Shown: positions 23,458 through 35,976 of the stretch, in pieces
How positions within the stretch are numbered: position 1 is the stretch's first letter
Layout of the letters: every line of letters begins with the position of its first letter
Notes under the pieces: generated by a model
The model's input: only the letters and a program-made list of their open reading frames with translations
Told to the model about the DNA's origin: nothing
The model's database searches: none
Made by a program: the position numbers and the translations under genes
Assembly (NCBI GenBank): GCA_936450465.1
Contig: OW388289.1
Location: 78,976,593 to 79,040,592 of the forward strand
DNA: 64,000 nucleotides
Reading direction: 5' to 3'
Source: Gibbula magus
Taxonomy: Eukaryota > Mollusca > Gastropoda > Trochida > Trochidae

Positions 23458-25384
23458 TATCTGACACTGAGAAGCATTATGACGTTATTTGTGGAGCGTC
23501 GAATAGTTGACAATGTCATAGACATTGATATGTTAGTTGTGTGCAGGGCTTCATTGGAAAATCTCAATTATATTAACACGTCCTAGTGACATATTGTTAT
23601 TGTATGATATTGTAGTATTTGCTTTGATACTTTGATTTTGATACATAAATACAACAGATACTAATATCGATTTTACGATGACAGGAATTTACTTTTCACT
23701 TATGTTTCCACATGTGTCTTGACAGGTTACATGTTTAGTATGTTTCAACATATTACACAATTTGTAATGTAGCATTGTGCGACTTTTATGTGAATGTATC
23801 CTTATTTGTTGGAGGTCAATAGGACTTGCATAATTGTACTTTATGTATTGATAATGTATTCATGACAGTGGTGATACCGGGTCATTATCTCTGGACTAAA
23901 AATAGATTCATATGCCTTCCTTCCACGGATAAACCGAAATATGCTTCATAATCAATCGAATTGGTATATTTTAAATTAGCAAAGTTAACAAATTGTTGAC
24001 GGTTTGTGTCGGGAAAAATAGGCCTATACATTCTAATTGCTGGAATCCTGCAATGACAAAAGTTTCAACATTAAATTCATAATATAGGCTTTCTCCAAAA
24101 TATGTTAAAATAAATCGGGGAATTAAATATTCACTTTTATTTTCAAATGATAGATTGTATATAATAGAATTTTATTTATGAATAAATAATGTATGTAAAT
24201 TGTGACTTATGAATTGAACAACATATTGATTGCTTAGTAATCAATTAAAACTTTTATCCCCGAAATGGTCACAATGCAGTCTTCATTTTGCTATATGTAC
24301 ATATGACATACATAATAATTATCCATTTTATACTATTTTCTAGCCTTAACATAATGCCCCCAATCATGCGTTCAATCAAGGCTTTTCTTGTTTGACAGAG
24401 TGTTTATTTGTTTACGTAACCACATGTATATTTCAAAGCAGTATTTGCATAAGTCATTGTTCTATACGTTAAAAAGCACGATCATTTAATGACACAAATC
24501 TATATTATTGTTTCTATCCTAAACACAATATGTGAAGAAAAAAACAACTTTCATAATTTTGTAATAACCCTTTCCAGAGTCAATTCGACTACGAAGTGGA
24601 GTCATTTGTTGTATTATGGCAGTTAAGTTCATGAACTCTATCGAGTCCTGGTGCAATAAGTATTATTTGATAGCTCATTATGAGCTCAAGGTAAAGAGGA
24701 TAATCATACTAGTCTTGTGATCTTTAACCACATCACATAGTTTCTGTCCACTAGTGATACTTATATCTCCAATCAGACAGGTTGTCTGTCTGTATAACTG
24801 GTTTGACGGAAAAATTACTCACTATAATAATGTCTTAAGGAGGCTTGTTTTGTCTTCTTAGTAATTGAGATGAACTGTTTAGATGATATCTCCAGACTAA
24901 TAACTTCGTTTCGGTTATGATAGTCGTTAGTCCTATTGATCTACGTGAATGATGTACCTCTCGAAATACTACTAAATTGATCATGACTCGTGATGTCGAC
25001 ATCTGCAATCTGTAAACTCTGTTATCAATATGTGGTTTGGACAGCAAGTATTAGCTTCATCCTGAAAGTTTTACCTAAGTTTTAGAGTTTTATAACATTG
25101 AAACTAATACTAGTTATGAGGCGCGGTAGGAGAATATTCTTAAGCTTCGTACCATAAACCACCCAAGGATAAAGCTCACCTATGACCGGGTATAAAAGTA
25201 TATTTCGGTATGTCAAACAATGTGTATAGTATTAACCCAAGAATAACCCCTGGTAAGACGTATTAGGGCGGCGACTTTTTGTTTTCTTGCTGTAATCAAT
25301 AATATTGTTATAATGTATTCGACAGAGTCCGTCTGTACGCACAAAACAGAATAACGCAAGAACCATTCTTTTGATTATATTTAT

Positions 25385-26120
25385 ATGTTTCCTAAGGTTA
25401 ACACAGTGAAGATAGTGTGGATGTCTGTGGAGAAAATCATTCATGACCATTTGCACATGCGGAAGTTGTCAGTTCGGTGGATACCTCGACTGATCACACC
25501 TTTCCAAAAACAGGAACGAGTCAACTGCTCAAAAGCTCTTTTAGCAATGTGCCTAGACAGACTAATCACACAGGATGAAACATGGGTCCATCACTAAGAC
25601 CCTGATAGTAAAATCCAATCAAAGGAGTGTCAGTCACCACTCCCTAAAAACGCAAAAGGTTATGCTCAGCGTATTTTGGGATCAGCATGGTGTAATAATG
25701 ATGGATTTTTTGGAAAGGGGTACCACAATTAATAGTGCATACTGCGGTTGTTTGCTGCAAAAATTGCGGAAAACTATCAAAACCGAGAGACGTGGTATGC
25801 TCAGTAAAGGTGTCCGCCTGCATCAGGACAATGCTCCTGTCCACAACTCACGTGTAGCACAAACGGAAGCGCAGACCTGCGGATATGAAATAATTCCTCA
25901 CCTACCGTATTCTCCTGACCTTGGACCATCTGATTTCTTCCTCTTGCAAAACATGAAGTCATTTTTGAAAGGCACTCGTTTCCCTGATGATGAAACCCTC
26001 AATGAGGTCAAGTCCTGGCTTTTGACAAGATCTGATGCCTTTTACATGAAAGAGCTAGAAAGCTGCATCAAGTGATGGGAGAAATGTGTCACACTGTGTG
26101 GTGCCTATGTAGAGAAAGAC
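25385..26120 (+). pseudogene. mariner transposase pseudogene (copy A)
   Basis: Tc1/mariner-superfamily transposase of the mariner (DD34D) type, which would cut and paste the element at TA sites. Recognisable blocks are KIIHDHLHMRKLS, TPFQKQERVNCS, DETWVHH (first catalytic D at 25574), VMLSVFWDQHG, HQDNAPVH (second D, near 25827) and YSPDLGPSDFFLL. The third D lies 34 residues after the second. The N-terminal helix-turn-helix region is missing. Lesions shared with copy B are a TAA right after WVHH (25595), one extra G after AAAAG near 25659 that shifts the frame, and a TGA (26073) before WEKCV. Copy A alone lacks 21 bp (seven codons before RLITQDE) and 9 bp near 25629. It is inactive. Confidence 0.9.
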
Positions 26121-26156
26121 TTAATAGCTGTACCAAGTTTCGTTTCTTTAAGTTAA

Positions 26157-27016
26157 GGAGCCATCACGGATGTTGATGAAAATATCAAAATTTTTCCAAA
26201 AATCTATCTCCGTGAAATAAATACACTTAATTTTTCCCTAATTTTTCCAACTAAAAACAAGCCGAGAAATTGCATTAATTAGTAAAGGTGTTTTCCAGTC
26301 TAAATATAAATCCAGTCTATTATTTTCAAGCGCAAAGCATTATGGTCTAGCTCACACACAGTAAACAAAGACACGAAAGAATAACAAAAAATATGAGCAA
26401 TGAAAGAAATCGAAATATATAATTTTTTGATGGTTATTTATTTACCATTTCATTTAATTATGTATTTGCTACAGATATTGGAATAATTGTTTTACCCAAC
26501 TAGGTATTTTTCTTGAATTTTATCATTAATGAAAGTAAAAATTTGTCATAATTTGCTGGTCTTATCTCAATAAAAAGAACATGTTAAACAGGAAATAATT
26601 TGTATATTCTCAGGACATTTAGAAACATAGTTTGTAAAGCAATCGTCACATTCAGTAATGTGTGACAAGGGTACTTTGTAAGAGAGACACGTGCAGCACG
26701 TGCAGCACATGGGTTGTTATGGTGACTTGCGCTAGAGACGAACCTTCACGCTTCGGAAGCGCTTGCTGTTTGTGTAGTACGTATTACGCAAAAAAGGGGA
26801 CTCTGTTTATATACGTCAGATACCCGTAGCGCGCGCTAGTCGAAGTGATACTTCTCTTTGAAACCAAATTGCAATACATTGTCGTGATATGAAAATTATA
26901 TATATATATATAAATTATATAACATATGCCATGTTGTAGATAAAAGATTTCTCTGGCGAATGACGTTATAAGTATATTTTCCAAAAATTTGAAACACTAA
27001 CATCCGTGATGGCTCT
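26157..27016. mobile_element. TTAA-flanked MITE nested in mariner (copy A)
   Basis: Terminal inverted repeats of about 18 bp, GGAGCCATCACGGATGTT and AACATCCGTGATGGCTCT, are flanked by TTAA on both sides (26153-26156, 27017-27020). TTAA duplication suggests a piggyBac-like source, but because TTAA contains TA a Tc1/mariner-type TA duplication fits equally. The 860 bp body has no coding frame of interest. It includes a CACGTGCAGCACGTGCAGCA run and a short (AT)n. The inverted similarity continues imperfectly inward (AAAATTTTTCC/CCAAAAATTT). Confidence 0.8.
26894..26912. repeat. Short (AT)n tract
   Basis: About ten AT units. The corresponding tract in copy B (51163-51236) is roughly four times longer. 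Confidence 0.85.
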
Positions 27017-27062
27017 TTAAGTAGAAGTCTATCAGGGACATTTTTATTGAACGCCCCTCGTA

Positions 27063-28702
27063 TTTGGTCTTAATATTGGTGAGAAGATGACATACTATTT
27101 ACTGTTTAATGGCATTATATTGCCTGTAAAACAAATGATGATTATTGCAGATTACGAAGTAAAATGTGTTATAATGTCAGTATAATAATGTAATCGTGGT
27201 AAGCATGGAGTATGATTGAACCCAAAAATATTACTTGGACAATGTGACATATGTTGATAAGTTCATAAATAAACACCTGCAATGACTAAATCTTCTTTGA
27301 TCTTGACTAATCAAAACCGTACCTATATATTCGTTTATTATTCAAGACGTACATTATTTTCTCTAACAGCACTGTTCATGCGCACTAAGAGGTGGAATGC
27401 AATAGCGTCTATATTTATGTTCCGGACTTGGTCCACACAGAATGGGGGAGGTGTTATGTTTGAGGGAAGCATTGGGTATCATGTTTTCTAGTATCTGAGT
27501 ATTGAGAAGTACCTTACCGAAAGGTAGGTGTACACAAATGTACCAAATCTAAAGGTGATCTTTAAAGCGTTGTTTTTTAATATAAGAATTGATTGTTTAA
27601 TAGCATTTCAGAACATATCAGAAAGCTTTCTGTATATTCAACGTCATTCTTATGGCAAAGAGATTTCCCTGTACCGTGTCAGAAACTTTCTTGCTTGAAT
27701 GCCGTCTAATTTTCTGTATTACATCTCAGTTGTGTGAAAATATAATATGATAATAGTGATATATTCGATTTCTAGGGCACCTGATTTTCAGAGTACATGT
27801 AGCTGCTGATGCGCATTTGAAGTCGATTGTATATACGTATGTAGTACTTTATCCTAAAGAGTTTTCATCTATTTTAATATGACTTTCTGTAATGTTAAAC
27901 ATTATTATCGTTTCAATTGAAAACTACATTAGGACACAAACATGATAGATGATTTAAATAAATTAAGAATGGCTTATAATCTAAGAAAATCGATACCGAA
28001 AATTGTCCCGCATGTCTTTATGGTTCTTCAAAATCTCGGTCAATTGGAATTATATCTGATGACTGCTAAATTAGCCTCTGTCAATGTTCGGTCATTGATT
28101 AACGGCATTCCTATTAGCTGCATTAGCTTTAAGATCCAACACTGATAATCAGATTATAACACCAGGAAACATATCGTGATAAAGTCAGGGATCCAGTAAT
28201 TAGTACACTCCGTTTTTCCCCTGCTATAAGGTTTGAATGAGTGATAGTTTCTGCTTGATTACTATCCAGCGATAGTTTACTTTACAGTTTAACATATCTT
28301 CCAAACATGAAAACAATGTTGTTAAAAAGAAACATTTCTTACATTAATTAATAAACGCAATTATGTGTGTATTTCGAGCTTGCCAAAAAAACTCTTATGT
28401 GTTTTTTCTTGAATTAATTACATTACGTAAATGAAAAAAGGACTTTATTTTTTGTGGATTTGTGTAAGATAGGTTTGCTGTTTGGATATCTTATAATCGG
28501 ATTTGAAATGGATTGGCTGTCACACGCTCATTTTAACATAAGCATATAAACAGGCATGATTGAAGGCATCTATAAAACGGATATGTATGTCATATGTACA
28601 GCAAACTGGAGACTGCATTGTGGCAATTTTGGGGGGTAAAAGCATTGATTACTAATCAAACAGTTGTTCAATTAAAATGTCTCAATTAAAAGAATTGTAC
28701 CC
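27063..28702. other. Unassigned duplicon sequence with older relatives elsewhere
   Basis: Two parts have diverged relatives in the window: 27265-27540 resembles 47310-47640, and 27960-28330 resembles 10800-11170. The frame at 27942-28145 (NLGQLELYLMTAKLASVNVR core) is open in both A and B, with one amino-acid difference (V/A), and partly preserved at 10800-11170. It might be a decayed exon or part of an element; I do not recognise it. Confidence 0.4.
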
Positions 28703-28836
28703 CGATCGTTTAAATTGTGTTACATAGGTGTATACTCTATTCACAGTTTACATACATTATGTATTCATACGATCGTTAAATTTGTGTTACATAGGTGTAT
28801 ACTGTATTCACAGTTTACATATATTATGTATTCATA
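28703..28836. repeat. Tandem duplication, 67 bp x 2 (copy A)
   Basis: Two units begin CGATCGTT(T)AAATT.GTGTTA at 28703 and 28770. They contain TTACATAGGTGTATACT and end in TTATGTATTCATA. Also present in copy B at 53016. Confidence 0.9.
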
Positions 28837-30882
28837 AATACATTTATATGATATCTAATCTATCATTTGAAAATAAAAGTGAATATTCAACTTTCCCGAT
28901 TTATTTTAACATTTTTAGAAGTAGGCCTATATTATGAATTTAATCAAAACGTTGTTGAGAGTTTTGTCATTGCTAAATTTGTGAATACTTTGCTAAGTTA
29001 CAATATACCAATTCGATTGATTATGAAACATATTTCGGTTTATTTGTGTAGGAAGCATATGGATCTATTTTTTAGTCCAATGATAATGACCCTGTGTCCC
29101 CATGCTTGGTGCTTTCAGTTTGGACATAACTATGATTCTATCCAATATTTTTTTTAATACATGTACATGTTTCATGTGTACATGTGTCATGATTACATTA
29201 TCAATACATTAAGTACAATTGTGCAAGTCTTATTGGCATTGAAATATTTGATAACTGAGTGGAAGATTGTCGTGTTGATTGACTGCTATTGTTATCGATT
29301 AGTATATGCTTGCGTCGCGCAGATACCATTATCCTGTACTTTTTGAGTGCAGTTCGAGATTATGCACTGAATTGGTACATGTCTGTTCATTCAGGTGTAA
29401 AATGGCTATGAATTGAAAAATCTGGTTACAAATGTGCTAAGCTGTGTTCATTGCTCATATACTTATTCCAAAATATGAAAAGGTCAAGCATGATTGTTGA
29501 AAGTTTATTTTAAATATTCAAACTATAATATAGGGTAAACATTCAACTGTGTATACAGGTTGGAGGCGTCTGCGTCTCCAACCAATAACATGATTTCAAC
29601 TGCTTCCAGGAAGTTTGTTAGCTACTACTGTATGTTTGATGCAGCTGTATTGTATTGGTATTACCAATGAATTTGGTACAAGTGAATTAATTAAGAACAC
29701 TTGATCTAGATAGGCCCTAATGTGAAATTTACCTGCCCAGTCGAGCTTTACAGATATTATTATGACTGCAGTAATGATACCAACAGGTAAACAAACCTAA
29801 CTGACATGATTAAAAGAAAGTGGCATAATAATTATATTTTTTTCTGGAATGAATCCCATGTTTGCTCTTGTTGAACTTCATCTGGACGTTTTTTCGATGA
29901 AAATTGGGTTGCGACTGATAACATCTTTCCCACATGTCAGTGCTGGTTCATGGGATGCAAGATCATTGCCAGTCTTGCTGAATAGGAGACTAAATTACGA
30001 GGTTTTGTGCGAACTGAGTCTTTCTTCAATAGCAGTAGGAGACGGAAAATGTGGAGAGCAATTTGAAGTGGACTCAGACTGTGGCTTCTAGTGCAACTCA
30101 AGCAGGGTGGGTGTAATTTCACAGTGCCCAAAGGGCCGACGCCAATTATTTGAAATGAATTCAGAATAACGAGGATATTAACTTACCTAAATGCACTCAA
30201 CGTTATACTTATTTAACACATTTACTTTTAAAAAAATTATAAAATGAACTTTAATTTTTTTTTATGTAGAGTGCAACTGTTCATTACTGGAGCGAGATAA
30301 CAATTGAATGACGTCACAGTTAATGAATGTACATATTAGGGCTAACATTATCCTTTGACCTTCCTTTTTGTTCCAATAAAGCTCTCGAATTTAGTCTTCT
30401 ATGTTTAACGGTTGATTGGGGATGACTATGCTGGTGCTCATTTCATATAATAAATAGCAGTATTTACAATAACACAAATTATACACATTAATAAATATTC
30501 CCCCGGCCTCAAGGGATTTAATTATCTGGGTCTTATAAACTAAATTTCAAGAACGTGTTCCAATAATGTTTTAAAGGTCGTGTACGCAGTTTGTCATTTT
30601 CAAATTGCATTTGTGAGAAAACCAATACCTTAAAGGCCTCTTTTGGTACTATCGTAACATCAGAAAATATCCGTTTCACACTGACATATGCTAAATTGAA
30701 GCATTAATATATCATTTTAGTCCAGAAATATAGCCAGATAATTCACATCCTAAGCATTGGTGAATATCTTGTCACATCTTAAATAAGTTAAAGCTGATGA
30801 GAATTTGATTGAATAGTGATACATTTCTATAATACAAAGATATTGTGGGGACAAATCACAAATCTTGCCGAATATGGCACTT
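28837..30882. other. No gene seen
   Basis: An 80-codon frame at 29849-30091 is open in both duplicon copies with one residue changed (V to M), and its base composition is more balanced than its surroundings. It matches nothing I know. A perfect CRE-type TGACGTCA occurs at 30309-30316 but stands alone. Confidence 0.4.
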
Positions 30883-31204
30883 GGTCCTGTACATAGCTCA
30901 GTCGACCACTATCAGTGAAGTTCAGCAACAACGGGCGCTGCTCGCTAGATGGTTTGGTCACCCGCTGCTGGATAAAACAGAGAGTTTCAAGGGTTGATTC
31001 CCTGCCCCACACTGAGACATGAGTTGAGAGACTTATGGTGTCGCCCTGGGTAAGTGACGTTATTCAAAATGTACCTCTATTCACTCACCTGGTAACGGCT
31101 GTGGAGCGGTTGTCAGCTTGGGTTCGACCAGGGCAATAATACTCCTATATAGCGCATTGAGCAACCACTGAGTGGATGGATAAGTGCGCTATATAAATGG
31201 ACAT
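30883..31204 (+). mobile_element. tRNA-derived SINE (copy A)
   Basis: A pol III A-box-like block, ACATAGCTCAGTCGACC, is followed by ATCAGTGAAGTTCAGCAA and a B-box-like GGGTTGATTCCC. The body contains CACTGAGACATGAGTTGAG and ATTCAAAATGTACCTC. The tail ends GTGCGCTATATAAATGGACA, a 3' end shared by many invertebrate SINEs from general recollection. A diverged relative lies at 11235. The A-to-B spacing is larger than in a tRNA, so the head is altered. Confidence 0.7.
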
Positions 31205-31969
31205 ATTATATTTATTATATCATTTCTATTTCATCGAGTGGAGGGAGAAAGTTTTCACAAGTGACGCAGACACGAATGAAAATTACACTTTCTCACTGCG
31301 TGAATTGATGTAAAGAAATAAATATGCCCCTAACTAAGCGTCAGGGTTGCCTCGATGTAAAAATCTATGTTTGCCATTTCTCCAGAACGAAATACCATTT
31401 TTGGGTTATTACTAATTGTGTTCTTCGTTTAAACGAGCTATCAATCGTGTCTTTATTTTTGCAGTAATTTTCGAACAAAAATTTCCCCCAAATTTTAAAA
31501 TACCTCTCTATAAATGGAAAATACACATACAATGTATTCAAGGACCCCTACAGAATATCTATGGAAGTCATAGTCAAACGTTTGTTTTTTCTTGCGGAGA
31601 GTACACTCAAATAATATGTTACCTCTTGAGGATGTTTTGACACAAAATTGCAAGGAAGATTTATAATTTTGGTATTTGTATGCCAGTTGCCAGAGAATAT
31701 GATTGGAGAATGCATTATGAGATGTTGCATAAAAAGACAGGTTTGAGCGATATAATGTTTGTGATCGCCATATGTTTTCTTCATTACTATGTACAGTACT
31801 ATTTGCAATTCTTCTCCAAACATGTTTTGGAGGAAAACTCCGTGAGCAATATATTTGTTAAGTTGTTTAGATTGTACTTTGCAGATATCAGTAGAAGATC
31901 ATCACATATGCTGTTTGATTTAACTGAAGATGTAATAGCGCCAATTTAAAAAAAAATGTTGTTTTACAC
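31205..31969 (-). pseudogene. Probable decayed LINE C-terminal part (copy A)
   Basis: Immediately 3' (minus strand) of the reverse-transcriptase fragment, broken frames contain KSSRGNILFECTL and SAKYNLNNLTNILL, reminiscent of the C-terminal zinc-knuckle region of non-LTR elements. The plus-strand frame of 89 codons (31680-31949) is taken to be a shadow, because it carries amino-acid changes in copy B as often as silent ones. The outer limit near 31430 is uncertain. Confidence 0.35.
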
Positions 31970-32994
31970 AGTTGTTACAATCGATATTACCGCCCGAGGA
32001 AGAGAAGTTTACATTTATCGATGTAACCTATAAGTAGCCATAGACCCACATTTGTAATAGTTGATATTGATTATCTTTTATCAAGACTTTGGACAAGTCG
32101 AGCAAAATACCTCTGTGTTTTCTCAAATAGGTCAGCATGTTGGTAATAATTCACAGCCGTAAAGACTAGTTTTAAGAATCATTCTGAGCCATATCTTAAC
32201 ACATGTGAATGGATGTAAGCCAGAATGATTCATGCCAAGTATGGATATTGGTGGGTTGGCATTCTCTCTTGCTTTCTGACCATATTTTTCACTTCTGGTT
32301 TTTATGGAAAGGTTACTTGTAAACAGCACACTTCTATTTACGGTTGATTCTGCTAAGGGAAGTCGGATATCACCAAGTCTGCATTGAAAGTTACATCATA
32401 GTCTTTTCTTTTGCTGAAAAAAAATAATGCTACTTTTCGATGAGTTCGATGAGTTATATGTTAACCCGCCATTTAGAGGCGTATTTATATAATTAGATAC
32501 AATATTTAGCGATGCCTGCAGGCATGTGCTTTTGAGTGTAGTTTCATCAGCAAGCAAGACAGATGGAATCACGGCCATACCAAATACTCTTATACCACAT
32601 TTAGCTTGTCTTAATGACGTGATTAGGTCATTAATGAAAATTAGAAAGAACTAAGCGGTATATTACCCTACCTTGCCCAACACCTTTTTTAACTGAATAG
32701 GTGTCTGACCTCTCGCCATTGTATGCGACAAATGAGTGGCTAATGGTATAACAGTTATGTAGTAATTTCCAAACCTTACCTCTAAAATCGAGTTTATAGA
32801 CTTATACATGCCAAATGCCAAATTGTGTCAAACGCTTTTGCGTAGTCGAGGAAGGCTGTAAAAACAGGATAATGTTTTAAGAATATCATTTCTATCTCAG
32901 CGGAAAATTGATATTTACACAATTGAAGCACAATTGGTATCTTTAACAGTTTAAAAAACATAATTCTTCTTATAATAACCCTCCAAAGTCTCAA
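31970..32994 (-). pseudogene. LINE reverse-transcriptase pseudogene (copy A)
   Basis: Minus-strand reading, broken by several stops and frameshifts, shows the polymerase core of a non-LTR retrotransposon. It has motif A FLDYAKAFDTIWH (32853-32815), a KKGVGQGR block in the motif B region (about 32690-32665), and motif C as LLADETTL (32560-32534), where the usual ADD is ADE. Then follow the thumb-like LTYNSS..KSSIIFF, then LHPFTCVKIWLRMILKTSLY and LVQSLDKR-like pieces. The loss of a catalytic aspartate and the frameshifts mark it as dead. Its partner is at 56294-57314; copy A has one more A in the run near 32417 than copy B, shifting the frame. Clade (CR1/L2/Jockey-like) is inferred. Confidence 0.8.
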
Positions 32995-34565
32995 AAATAC
33001 AATATTTTAATTATTTTTGTAAATGTTCAACTATCAATTTGTATATGAAAATATTCTGTGATAAAATTGTTAATCAGGTAATTTGGAATAGAATGCAATA
33101 ATTAGTTGGTTTTTAAAAAATAAAATGATGCATGAATCAAAATTCTTATTGGATTTTTCAACACATTTATTAAGCTTTTAAATGAGTTATAACATACAGC
33201 TGTATGCATTGCGATCATCGATAAGGGGATTTTTAAAGACACATACCATGAAAATCGCAAAATTTCATTTCAGTTTTTTCGAAATAGCAAAAAAAGATGA
33301 CTACTTCTATACGGCCAAAATCCGCAGTCGTCTATACCGACGGGAATGTTGCTGCCGACAATTTGGTGAAAGTTTTGGGAAATTGTCGTGATTAGTTTCG
33401 AGATATTGAGGTTTGAAGTTTTTTCTGTTTGGGGTATCTCCACTTTTTAAAGCCCAACAAAGCCAAGCCGTTACTTCTCGATGCAAGCCAAAATATTTTA
33501 TAATATGAGTCTTGAAAACTTAATGAATAAATCTTGCTGAAGTTTTTGCTTGACAACAAAGCTAGAACAATGTTGGTATACTATAGAAATATAGGTTAGG
33601 AAGATACAGCAAATGGTTGTCGTCTGTTACAAATGATATACAATTCATATCCAGGTTCCAAAGGGTTATAATTTGTTTGAAGCAAGGATCAGACAATAGA
33701 CGGCAAAGCTGCATACTGAGTGACTGACTAATCGCACATTTCTTTAATGTTACACTTCTGTTCTCAGTGATGCAACAATCATAAAATTGTCTGTCTGGAC
33801 GTATATAGTATTTTTTTTAAAAACATTGATACTAGTCAAAAACATGTTACATGCAACAATAATAAAATTGTCCAGCTAGACATAGATGTATGAATAAATT
33901 GGTGCATTCACATTATACCGTTAGATTTACCGTCTGAATCCCTATGCTGATGTTAACATTCGTGCACCGAATATCAATGTCATGAATAAAACAGGATTAC
34001 AGGGATAAGAGCAGATAACTGGGCGTGTATTGTAATATATGTGTAAATACTTATTATCGAACGAGTTTCGGATTGGCATTTCATTTCTCCATTCATACGT
34101 TTAACAACACTGTATATGGATGTTTAATTGTGCGATTGCTTGTTTTGAACATGAACATATACTAATATGTACACTGTATATGCTCAAATAATTTATTTGT
34201 TAACCGTTCCTTGTAATTTTGTGTTTTTTTAAAAATGCTGCACTGTTTGGTATAACTGTTTTTGATTGGCGATAAAGACTTCAAGTGGATGCATATTAAT
34301 TTAAGAACAGGGATTCGTTCTATTGGCAAACTGACCTTAACATTATGTGTAACCATATGCATGCACATGTTTAGTATATATATATATATATGCTCTTCGT
34401 GAATGTATTATTTACTTCTTCGATTATCGCGCAGTTTATCTTTGGCAAGAACAACATGTTGGTTATTTGTTTGAAGGAAATTTAATTGTAGAATACCTTT
34501 ATTAAATGTATATCTATACAAAACGTCCAGTAGAAATATTCATCAAATGTCTGTCACTATGACAG
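32995..34565. other. No gene seen
   Basis: AT-rich. Around 33460 copy A lacks about 70 bp present in copy B (57775-57850), joining CCCAACAAAG directly to CCAAGCC. Otherwise collinear with copy B. Confidence 0.5.
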
Positions 34566-34569
34566 TTAA
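34566..34569. other. Empty TTAA target site
   Basis: CAGTTAAGCAGG here corresponds to the site that carries the 351 bp MITE in copy B (59009-59359). It shows the state before insertion. Confidence 0.85.
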
Positions 34570-35900
34570 GCAGGCATCCATTGTATAAGTTAAATCAAAA
34601 GAGATGTTTCTGAAGATTGGAGGAGGTATAAAGAGGGTTGTCAGTTGAAAGCACTTGTAAGCCATAACGAGTGATGACCCATGGACAGTTTAACATATGC
34701 TTCATTATTTACAGTTACAACAAAAGTGATTTCCCATCCCAACCCTACATGTAACGGTGTTTCAACGGAGATAAAACCTTCTTCACAATAGGAATAGCAC
34801 AATAATCGACTGTTTGGCGTGCCTCTAATTGGTGCTAATCAAGTGCTAACACAGATACATAGCCGTTCTACATGCTATGAACATCAAGAGCTGCTTATAC
34901 AACGCATGTACATAGTCACCAATGACGTAAACTAGGGTCGATGCTTTCAACATATATGCCTAGTTCACTAGGTATGATTGATTCATTCACAACGAACATG
35001 ATGATTAGTTGCATTATATAAATGTTAATCAAGGATCATTAGCAGAAGAGTAGAACTGAGTAGCATGGATGAATGACATCTGCAGTGATATACAATTTGT
35101 GTTGCTACTTATAACCATGTTACTGACAATTTTAGCATTAATGTGGATCTTTAGATATAGTTCATATTCATTGTTAATTACGTTGTCTTTGAAACTGTCT
35201 TCTGCAAAACTAGATGCAATATACATCTGTATGACAAATTCAAACATGCTTAGTTTGAATATTTAAAGACCATTTGATTTTCCTCCCAAAGACCATGATG
35301 CCTTAACTGTATTAATTAAGGATACTTATTGGTGATAATGAGGTGGCTATGAAATGTATATACTTTAATAGTAGCCACTCGCGCTACTCGGTTTCGAGCC
35401 TAATAAAGTGTTTGATAAAGATTTGATAGATGGTCATTGACAGGAGGATAGTGTCAGTAAATTGTTTTCCAGAGACCTTATTTCCCTTGGCCAAACCCAC
35501 ACATCTTCACAGCATACAGTGTCTTTCTCCCAACTGGTCTGTTTGGTGTACAAAAGAAATATGGTACCGTGCGTGACATAATACGTAAATTAACCTGAAC
35601 TCTATTAGTGGAAACACGCAAATGAAGATAATCATTCAGCCTAGCAAATGCTTCAGAAAGAAAACTCTTCTTACGAAATTGTACAGGATACTTGGAACGT
35701 TGCATTGCTTAATTTTCATTGCATTCTCTCCAAACAGATTTACAGATCAGCTTAATACAACGTCGGTGTTCTCACAACTAAATTTCATTGCAACAAACCA
35801 GGATTCTCTAATGCCATTTTAGGAATGAGCTTACTTATCTTCAATCTTTGAAACCGAGGAGCCTCTTTATGAATATAAGCATACTATTATATTTTACAAT
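34570..35900. other. No gene seen
   Basis: Collinear with copy B; only chance-length frames. Confidence 0.5.
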
Positions 35901-35976
35901 GAAGTGGTGCATTTAAGAAGGGCACATGTGCTATGTTATATACATAGAACATGTGCCTACTTGTATGCACCCCTTC
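35901..35976. repeat. Imperfect 76 nt hairpin (copy A)
   Basis: GAAGTGGTGCATTTAAGAAG...CTATGT pairs with ACATAG...CTTGTATGCACCCCTTC over about 36 positions with some seven mismatches and a tiny loop. Size and shape resemble a pre-miRNA or a very small foldback element. In copy B (60681-60756) a T-to-C change adds a pair. Confidence 0.55.

Larger units (their letters stand above)
26121..27062 (+). mobile_element. mariner 3' region with right terminal repeat (copy A)
   Basis: The mariner 3' untranslated part is interrupted by a nested MITE (26157-27016). It resumes as AGTAGAAGTCTATCAGGGAC and ends in TTTTTATTGAACGCCCCTCG TA. That is a mariner-type right inverted repeat (reverse complement TACGAGGGGCGTTCAATAAA) with the terminal TA target. 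No left inverted repeat was found upstream of the transposase, so the element is 5'-truncated. Confidence 0.75.

Noticed and set aside
29849..30091. 80-codon frame intact in both duplicon copies
   Set aside because: No recognisable domain, and conservation between copies this young says little. Kept only as a note in the stretch entry.
30309..30316. Perfect CRE motif TGACGTCA
   Set aside because: A single 8-base match without a promoter context is expected by chance in 64 kb.
31680..31949. 89-codon plus-strand frame with membrane-like residues, present in both duplicon copies
   Set aside because: It lies antisense to decayed LINE sequence, and its differences from copy B are largely amino-acid changing, so it looks like a shadow frame.
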